Positions 58,971 through 64,000 of a stretch of 64,000 nt of DNA are shown piece after piece. A model generated the notes under the pieces. That model ran no database searches. It saw only the letters and a program-made list of their open reading frames with translations, and had not been told where the DNA came from. How positions within the stretch are numbered: the first letter of the stretch is position 1; each line of letters starts with the position of its first letter. This DNA is from an uncultured Ruminococcus sp. (GTDB lineage Bacteria > Bacillota > Clostridia > Oscillospirales > Ruminococcaceae), in assembly GCA_900538575.1 (NCBI GenBank), contig UPZA01000002.1, positions 124,001 through 188,000 on the forward strand, given 5' to 3'. A program made the position numbers and the translations under genes.

Positions 58971-60287
58971 TTAATAGCCGTAATTATCATAGCTGTCATA
59001 ATTATCGTATCCGTCATTATATACATCGTCGCTGCCGTATACCGGCTCGGTAATCGGCTCGGTGGTTTTCTTGCTTTCACCCGGAGTAGCGCCGTCGGCT
59101 ATTTCCTGCAAGGTATCCTGATTTTCATCATAAATATCCGTATTGTAATAATCCGATTCAATAAGCTCGGTAATCGAAAGCGAATCATAGGAAAGCTCGG
59201 GCTGATACGGTCTGAAATATTCATTAATCACATCTATGGTCGCGTTTTTATGAATCGACCATACTGAATAATCTCCGTAATACGTCGCCTCTCCCGGAAC
59301 CATGTGAACCGTTACATCATCAAGATCAATGCTGCTCCCGAAATCCGAAAGTATGCTCATTTCCTGGAGAGTCAGGTCAGTTCCGATATATCCTTTATTA
59401 TACACCTCAGTCAGAAATTTAGTCAATTGGATAGGACCTAAATCCAGCGCCTTTTCCATTGCCGCTGCAAGAAATATTCTCTGAGCCTTAACTCGTCCTA
59501 TATCTCCCTCGTTATAGCCCTTTCTGGCACGAACGAAAAGCTCCGCCTGCTCGCCGTTTAAAACCTGTTCACCAGGATACAGCACCTTATCGTATGAATA
59601 TATTACCTGCTCCGGTAAATTTATGGGAATACCGCCTATAATATCGACCATATCAACAATATCGTCGCATCCGGTGGTTATATACCTGTCTATCGGTATT
59701 CCGAACGTATCTCTTACAGCGTCAACCACTCTCTGGATAGGTATAAGATTTTCGTCTCCGAGGGTATAAACACTGTTTATCTTGCCGGTTTCACTGTTAG
59801 TGAAATCCGGAACGAAACTGTCGCGCGGTATCTGTAGTATATTGATTTTGTCGTTTATTATATCAAAATGGAATAGCATGATAACGTCTGAATTAGAGCG
59901 TGTTTCGTCGAATCCAAGACACAAAACCGTAAACTGTCCTTCTATTATCTGGTCGTTTGTAAAATCTCTCTTATCGTCTATTTCTCCCGCGTTACTATTA
60001 AGTTCATAGCTATTCGTATCTTTTGAAAGCTCTCCCTCGACGCCTACCATAGGCCTACGTGATTTTACCCAATTAATTATTGAAATATATTCGGTGTATG
60101 TACCGCCGCTTTTGTCAGTCTTTGAAACTGCGATAATCGGTATATTCAACACCATAACGGCTATAATGATTATTCCGACGATAATTGAAACAGCAATAAT
60201 AATTTTTTCCTGAACAGAGGATTTTCTTTTCTTTTTCCCAGAAACCTTTGCGTTATTATTTTTGCTACTACTAATCTTGTTTGCCAT
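58971..60287 (-). CDS. LytR-CpsA-Psr (LCP) family protein
   Basis: A 438-residue membrane protein that transfers wall polymers (teichoic acid or capsule-type glycans) onto peptidoglycan. Basic N-terminus, one membrane helix (IIIAVSIIVGIIIIAVMVLN), then an LCP domain at about 110-340. Signature parts are TVLCLGFDETRSNSDVIML (Asp/Arg of the active site), NILQIPRDSFV, VDIIGGIPINLP and ELFVRARKGYNEGDIGRVKAQ. The C-terminal 60 residues are acidic and end in a Tyr/Asp/Asn-rich tail (YNDGYDNYDSYDNYGY). Its ATG overlaps the yqeK stop by one base. Confidence 0.92.
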   Translation of the reverse strand: MANKISSSKNNNAKVSGKKKRKSSVQEKIIIAVSIIVGIIIIAVMVLNIPIIAVSKTDKSGGTYTEYISIINWVKSRRPMVGVEGELSKDTNSYELNSNAGEIDDKRDFTNDQIIEGQFTVLCLGFDETRSNSDVIMLFHFDIINDKINILQIPRDSFVPDFTNSETGKINSVYTLGDENLIPIQRVVDAVRDTFGIPIDRYITTGCDDIVDMVDIIGGIPINLPEQVIYSYDKVLYPGEQVLNGEQAELFVRARKGYNEGDIGRVKAQRIFLAAAMEKALDLGPIQLTKFLTEVYNKGYIGTDLTLQEMSILSDFGSSIDLDDVTVHMVPGEATYYGDYSVWSIHKNATIDVINEYFRPYQPELSYDSLSITELIESDYYNTDIYDENQDTLQEIADGATPGESKKTTEPITEPVYGSDDVYNDGYDNYDSYDNYGY

Positions 60288-60880
60288 TACTTTTTCTCCT
60301 TATTTTTCTTACGGATTAGGTATAAATAATTATACTGATTATAAGCTTCAATCGAGTATTCAGGAATATAACCGTGCTTCTTCACCACGCTTGAAACGGA
60401 AAATCCGACCGCCTCAAGCATAGCCTTGTAAAAATCAGAATATGCCAGCTTTCTCATTTTTTCAACGTCTTTATAATCCCTGTCCTTAGAAATAAGATCT
60501 GCAAGATAGGTTATTTCCTCAAGCTCGGACATTCCCGCTCTGCCGATTGTATGAAATCTGACGGCGTTTATTATATCTCTGTCCGCGACGCCCAAACTCT
60601 CCTGTATATAAAAAGAGCCTGCCGGAGCATGCCAGAGAGGCTTTGAAGCAAGCTCCGCATTTGTGATATTACCGCAATTGAGCATAAGCCTTTTAAGCTC
60701 GCCGTTATCTTCTTCCTTGCATATATCATGCAAAAGACCCGCGGCGTACGCACGGTCAGGATCGACTCCGTATCTGAATGCAAGCTTACGCGCCTCTGCG
60801 GCAACATTCAAAGAATGATTATACCTCTTTTTAGACAGACGACTGTGCAAAAGAGTTTTTATACCGTCAACATCAAACAT
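60287..60880 (-). CDS. YqeK-family HD hydrolase (diadenosine tetraphosphatase)
   Basis: A 197-residue HD-domain protein. Members cut Ap4A symmetrically to two ADP. The metal site is built from NHSLNVAAEA, the HD pair in AAGLLHDICKEEDNG, LWHAPAGSFYIQE and NAVRFHTIGRAGM. LADLISKDRDYKDVEKMRKLA is a conserved end block. It follows nadD, the usual order. Confidence 0.92.
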   Translation of the reverse strand: MFDVDGIKTLLHSRLSKKRYNHSLNVAAEARKLAFRYGVDPDRAYAAGLLHDICKEEDNGELKRLMLNCGNITNAELASKPLWHAPAGSFYIQESLGVADRDIINAVRFHTIGRAGMSELEEITYLADLISKDRDYKDVEKMRKLAYSDFYKAMLEAVGFSVSSVVKKHGYIPEYSIEAYNQYNYLYLIRKKNKEKK

Positions 60881-60908
60881 TTATAATACTCCTTGATAAA
60901 GCCCAGAC

Positions 60909-61502
60909 TTACTTATATAAATTTTTCAGTATTATATATTTTACTACTTTTCCGTTCAAATAGCAAGATAAATCACAATTATTTTTTATCATTTTACGCA
61001 ATTCTGTTGAAGAAATTGTAATGACGTCGGCATTTATCACAATACATTTTCCGTATTCTGACAGCTTATCAGACATTTTCAACAATTCATTAATATCGTC
61101 GCCTGTACGGGAAATTGCCGCTACAGACGTATTTTTAAGAATTTCGCGGTATCTGAACCAAGTTTCAAAGCTCAAAAGCATGTCGCTTCCCACCAGCCAG
61201 TAAAGCTCGTCTTCAGGATATTCCTTTCTGAAATGCTCTACAGTGTAAATAGTATAGCTTTTGCCGGATTTATTAATTTCATAATCGCTCACTTCAAGTC
61301 CGCTGATATCGCTGCATGCTAAGCGGCACATTTCCAATCTGTCCTTTGCTGCTGCATACTCCGCGCTGGATTTGTGGGGAGCGGTCCCGGACGGAATAAG
61401 AATAACTCTGTCAAGACCAAGCGATTCCTTAACGCTGACCGCAAGATTTATATGACCGTTATGGATAGGGTTAAAGCTGCCTCCAAATAAACCTGTTTTC
61501 AT
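60909..61502 (-). CDS. nadD: Nicotinate-nucleotide adenylyltransferase
   Basis: Adenylates nicotinate mononucleotide in NAD synthesis. The 197 residues start MKTGLFGGSFNPIHNGHINLA, with the HxGH site at 15-18. IPSGTAPHKSS, YWLVGSDMLLSFETWFRY and the ISSTELRKMI motif near the C-terminus confirm the family. It begins one base after the yhbY stop codon. Confidence 0.96.
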   Translation of the reverse strand: MKTGLFGGSFNPIHNGHINLAVSVKESLGLDRVILIPSGTAPHKSSAEYAAAKDRLEMCRLACSDISGLEVSDYEINKSGKSYTIYTVEHFRKEYPEDELYWLVGSDMLLSFETWFRYREILKNTSVAAISRTGDDINELLKMSDKLSEYGKCIVINADVITISSTELRKMIKNNCDLSCYLNGKVVKYIILKNLYK

Positions 61503-61503
61503 A

Positions 61504-61797
61504 TCAAAGCTTTATGTCGATCACCGGCTCTTTAGGATTTCTCTTAAAAATCACAAAACGGTTTCCTATGACCTGTACTACATCGGCTCCGGTTTTTTCC
61601 GCTATTTCCTCCGCCGCTTCCCTTGACGTATATGCGCTGTTATCAAGCACTCTGAGCTTGATTAGCTCTCTTTTTCTCAATGCGTCGCTCACCTGAGAAA
61701 TAAGAGCTTCGTTGATACCGCCCTTGCCCACCTGAAATATAGTATCCATCGTTCCGGCTATTCCTCTAAGAGCAGCTCTCTGTTTACTGTTCAACAT
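61504..61797 (-). CDS. yhbY: YhbY-family ribosome assembly RNA-binding protein
   Basis: A 97-residue CRM-domain protein that binds pre-50S particles. Family blocks: MLNSKQRAALRGIAGTMDTI, FQVGKGGINEALISQVSDAL, the RNA-binding RELIKLRVL loop and VVQVIGNRFVIFKRN. It lies between rdgB and nadD, a common Firmicutes order. Confidence 0.94.
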   Translation of the reverse strand: MLNSKQRAALRGIAGTMDTIFQVGKGGINEALISQVSDALRKRELIKLRVLDNSAYTSREAAEEIAEKTGADVVQVIGNRFVIFKRNPKEPVIDIKL

Positions 61798-61800
61798 AAA

Positions 61801-62391
61801 TTAGTCCTTTCCGTTTAACAATCTGCAAAGTCCTTCAACAGCCTTTGCTCTGTGACTTATTTTATTTTTTTCATCTGCGGATATCTGTGCAAACGATTTA
61901 TCTCCGTAAATAAAAACCGGATCATAACCGAAACCGTTTTCACCCAATGGAATATATCCGATTTTACCTCTGCATTCTCCTCTTATATAATGCTCCGCGC
62001 CGCTTTCATCTATATAGCATATCACGCATACAAACTGCGCGCCTCTGTCCTTCTCGGAAATTCCCTCTAACTCATTAAGCAGCTTAGCGCACCTGTCGCT
62101 GTCCGAAGCGTTTTCTCCGGCGTATCTGTGAGAATATACGCCGGGAGCGCCGTTTAAGAAATCAACCTCAAGACCGCTGTCATCAGCAATAACCGGAGCT
62201 TTGCAGCGTTCATAAACGGCTTTTGCCTTCAGTCCTGCATTTTCACTGAACGACGATCCTGTTTCTTCAACCTCTATATCAATACCGGCCTCTCTTTGAG
62301 AGATAACTTCATATCCGATTGGAGCTAATATATCAGATAATTCCTTTATTTTACCCTTATTATTGCTTGCAAGTATAATTTTTTTATTCAT
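61801..62391 (-). CDS. XTP/dITP diphosphatase (RdgB/HAM1)
   Basis: Removes non-canonical purine nucleotides such as dITP and XTP. About 196 residues with IILASNNKGKIKELSDIL at the start, ETGSSFSENAGLKAKA, VIADDSGLEVDFLNGAPGVYSHRYAG (core DDSGLEVDFLNGAPGVYS), and GFGYDPVFIYGDKSFAQI near the end. I start at ATG 62391, nine bases after GGAGG; an ATG at 62397 and a longer frame to 62436 overlap ftsY more deeply and are less likely. The overlap with ftsY is eight bases. Confidence 0.94.
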   Translation of the reverse strand: MNKKIILASNNKGKIKELSDILAPIGYEVISQREAGIDIEVEETGSSFSENAGLKAKAVYERCKAPVIADDSGLEVDFLNGAPGVYSHRYAGENASDSDRCAKLLNELEGISEKDRGAQFVCVICYIDESGAEHYIRGECRGKIGYIPLGENGFGYDPVFIYGDKSFAQISADEKNKISHRAKAVEGLCRLLNGKD

Positions 62392-63334
62392 TTTCATTCT
62401 CCTCCGGCTCTCCACTGCCGTCGGTAATAGGCTCAAATAACGCTTTTACAAAATCGTGACTGTTAAATGGCTGAAGATCGTCTATTTTTTCGCCTACTCC
62501 AATTAACTTTACAGGTATTCCAAGCTCATTTTTAATTGATATTACAATACCGCCCTTAGCCGTTCCGTCAAGCTTGGTCAGAACTATACCGCTTATAGGA
62601 GCAACCTCGCTGAATAATCTGGCTTGATTTACAGCGTTCTGACCGGTTGTCGCATCAAGCACCAGCAGCACCTCTCTGGAACTTTCGGGGGCTTCACGTT
62701 CGATAATCCTGTTCATTTTTGCAAGCTCTTCCATCAGATTTTTCTTATTATGAAGTCTCCCTGCTGTATCGCATATAAGTACGTCGCAGCCTCTTGCCTT
62801 TGCGGCTGCAATTCCGTCAAAAACAACCGAGGCAGGATCCGAGCCCTCAGCATGCTTGACAAGCTCCGCTCCCGCGCGCTCCGTCCAGACTTCAAGCTGA
62901 TCAATAGCCGCGGCACGGAAAGTATCCGCAGCGGCTACTATAACCTTTTTGCCCTCGTTTTTCATAGTATGGCAGAGCTTGCCGATAGTCGTTGTTTTAC
63001 CCGCTCCGTTTACTCCTATGACCATTATTACAGAAGGAGCCTTAGAAAGATCCAAACCGATATCCTCGCCCATCATTTCAAAAACGATTTCCTGAATCAT
63101 ATCCATGATAACAGACGGATCGGTTATTCCCTGTTCCTTAATGCGTTTTCTTAGTTCTTCGCATATCTGTACAGAGGTTTCAACTCCCATATCGCTCATT
63201 ATCATTGTTTCCTCAAGCTGCTCAAAAAGCTCCTCGTCTATTTTGGTAAAGGAATTTACAACCTTCTGCATTTTCTTTACCATTGATTCCTTGGTTTTGC
63301 GAAGTCCGTCTTTTATTTTACTAAAAAACCCCAT
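62384..63334 (-). CDS. ftsY: Signal recognition particle receptor FtsY
   Basis: SRP GTPase that docks ribosomes with membrane-protein cargo at the translocon. The 316 residues include a short N-domain without the long acidic A region of enteric FtsY. The G-domain has GVNGAGKTTT (107-116), the insertion box with DTFRAAAIDQLEVW, DTAGRLHNKKNLMEEL, VLLVLDATTGQNAV and TKLDGTAKGG. It follows smc by about 40 bases; the smc-ftsY pair is conserved in Firmicutes. Confidence 0.97.
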   Translation of the reverse strand: MGFFSKIKDGLRKTKESMVKKMQKVVNSFTKIDEELFEQLEETMIMSDMGVETSVQICEELRKRIKEQGITDPSVIMDMIQEIVFEMMGEDIGLDLSKAPSVIMVIGVNGAGKTTTIGKLCHTMKNEGKKVIVAAADTFRAAAIDQLEVWTERAGAELVKHAEGSDPASVVFDGIAAAKARGCDVLICDTAGRLHNKKNLMEELAKMNRIIEREAPESSREVLLVLDATTGQNAVNQARLFSEVAPISGIVLTKLDGTAKGGIVISIKNELGIPVKLIGVGEKIDDLQPFNSHDFVKALFEPITDGSGEPEENENE

Positions 63335-63372
63335 ATTTCAATCCTCCTTCAAAAATCAAGCATTATTTCATA

Positions 63373-63999
63373 CTATTGGGCGACTGCGTTTTCAATATCT
63401 ACCTGCTCCATTTTCAGAAGCTTGGAAATTCCGTCCTCCTGCATTGTTACTCCGTAAAGAACGTTAGCCTCCTCCATAGCGCTTCTCCTATGCGTTACAA
63501 GTACAAACTGCGTACTGTCAGTAAATCTTTTCAGATACTGCGCATATTTTTTTACGTTTACCTCGTCCAGAGCCGCGTCTATCTCATCAAGTATGCAAAA
63601 AGGCGCCGGACGCAGCTTAAGTATTGCAAAATAAATACATATTGCCACAAACGACTGTTCTCCGCCAGAAAGTGAAATCAGGTTTTTGATAACCTTTCCC
63701 GGCGGCGCTACCCGTATTTCAATTCCGGATTCAAGAACGTTTTCTGGATCTGTAAGTATAAGCTCCGCTTTTCCTCCGCCGAACAGCTCGCTGAAAATGT
63801 CTTTAAAATTATTATTGATAATTACAAAGCTTTCCGCAAATATCCGGCACATGTCCTGCGTCAGATCTTCAATAAGCCTTTCAAGCTCACGCTTCGACGA
63901 TTTTACATCGTTTATCTGTCCGGAAAGAAATTTATATCTTTCAGAAACCTCCTTATATTCCTCTATTGCCCCTACGTTTACATTTCCTAAGGCACGTAT
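63373..63999 (-). CDS. smc: Chromosome segregation protein SMC, C-terminal part (5' end outside window)
   Basis: The frame is open to the window edge, so about 208 C-terminal residues are seen. It opens with RALGNVNVGAIEEYKEVSER, the conserved end of the SMC coiled coil, and proceeds to the C-terminal ATPase head: FSELFGGGKAELIL, the signature LISLSGGEQSFVAICIYFAI and Walker B FCILDEIDAALDEVNV, then the D-loop/His-switch part FVLVTHRRSAMEEAN. SMC forms the condensin complex with ScpA and ScpB. Confidence 0.97.
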   Translation of the reverse strand: MRALGNVNVGAIEEYKEVSERYKFLSGQINDVKSSKRELERLIEDLTQDMCRIFAESFVIINNNFKDIFSELFGGGKAELILTDPENVLESGIEIRVAPPGKVIKNLISLSGGEQSFVAICIYFAILKLRPAPFCILDEIDAALDEVNVKKYAQYLKRFTDSTQFVLVTHRRSAMEEANVLYGVTMQEDGISKLLKMEQVDIENAVAQ

Positions 64000-64000
64000 T

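Noticed and set aside
1..64000. tRNA or rRNA genes, CRISPR arrays and complete insertion sequences
   Set aside because: I looked for T-loop patterns, spaced direct repeats and transposase motifs with terminal repeats and found none I could support.

Overview
The window reads as chromosomal DNA from a low-to-mid GC, anaerobic, Gram-positive member of the Clostridia, most likely a cellulosome-bearing Ruminococcus-type bacterium (Oscillospiraceae). The pointers are a secreted GH48 cellulase with a dockerin, a PrkC/PrpC-RsgA-ThiN-SpoVM cluster in Firmicutes order, a class D-like sortase, acetate kinase, and A/T-rich promoters of the TTGACA-N17-TATAAT type. A 29-codon spoVM and a SpoIIQ-like M23 protein suggest an endospore programme, present or ancestral.

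Layout. 1-2.0 kb: the end of aspS, a GNAT acetyltransferase and a manganese catalase (CotJC type), all on +. 2.1-15.6 kb: one long minus-strand housekeeping cluster, probably a single operon read from a promoter near 15.64 kb: yicC-remA-gmk-rpoZ-priA-def-fmt-Zn peptidase-rsmB-rlmN-prpC-prkC-rsgA-thiN-spoVM, closed by a terminator at 2.04-2.09 kb. 15.7-18.6 kb: a monocistronic GH48-Big2-dockerin cellulase with its own consensus promoter and terminator. 18.6-23.75 kb: a divergent Gld-type ABC exporter operon (ATPase, permease, GldG-like, DUF4340) behind a structured leader. 23.8-31.3 kb: spoIIQ-like gene, a heterodimeric ABC exporter, and a MoxR/DUF58/membrane-protein trio. 31.3-33.6 kb: a surface locus of a secreted protein, a sortase and a membrane protein. 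33.65-38.5 kb: mnmA, a HAD phosphatase, tmcAL, ackA and mscL.

38.8-42.9 kb is a looser, accessory-looking stretch: a VanY-like carboxypeptidase, a decayed gene, a VOC protein, a GNAT and an MFS transporter with long AT-rich gaps. 43.1-48.1 kb is an ABC (MacB/FtsX type) transporter with its own two-component system. 48.2-50.8 kb is a divergent AraC regulator/GH13 glucosidase pair around an inverted repeat. 51.0-64.0 kb is again minus-strand core: a CD1247-like zinc-ribbon protein, efp, a M24 peptidase, aroQ, an endonuclease IV-like protein, yqeG, rpsU, leuS, a small membrane protein, rsfS, an LCP protein, yqeK, nadD, yhbY, rdgB, ftsY and the 3' end of smc.

The least expected signal is a compact H-type pseudoknot motif that I find three times in untranslated leaders, before the Gld-type ABC operon (+), before the CD1247-like gene (-) and before efp (-). 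Two copies share the same order: pseudoknot, one A, second hairpin, Shine-Dalgarno, start codon. I do not recognise it as a named RNA family. All calls rest on reading the sequence; no database search or folding program was run.
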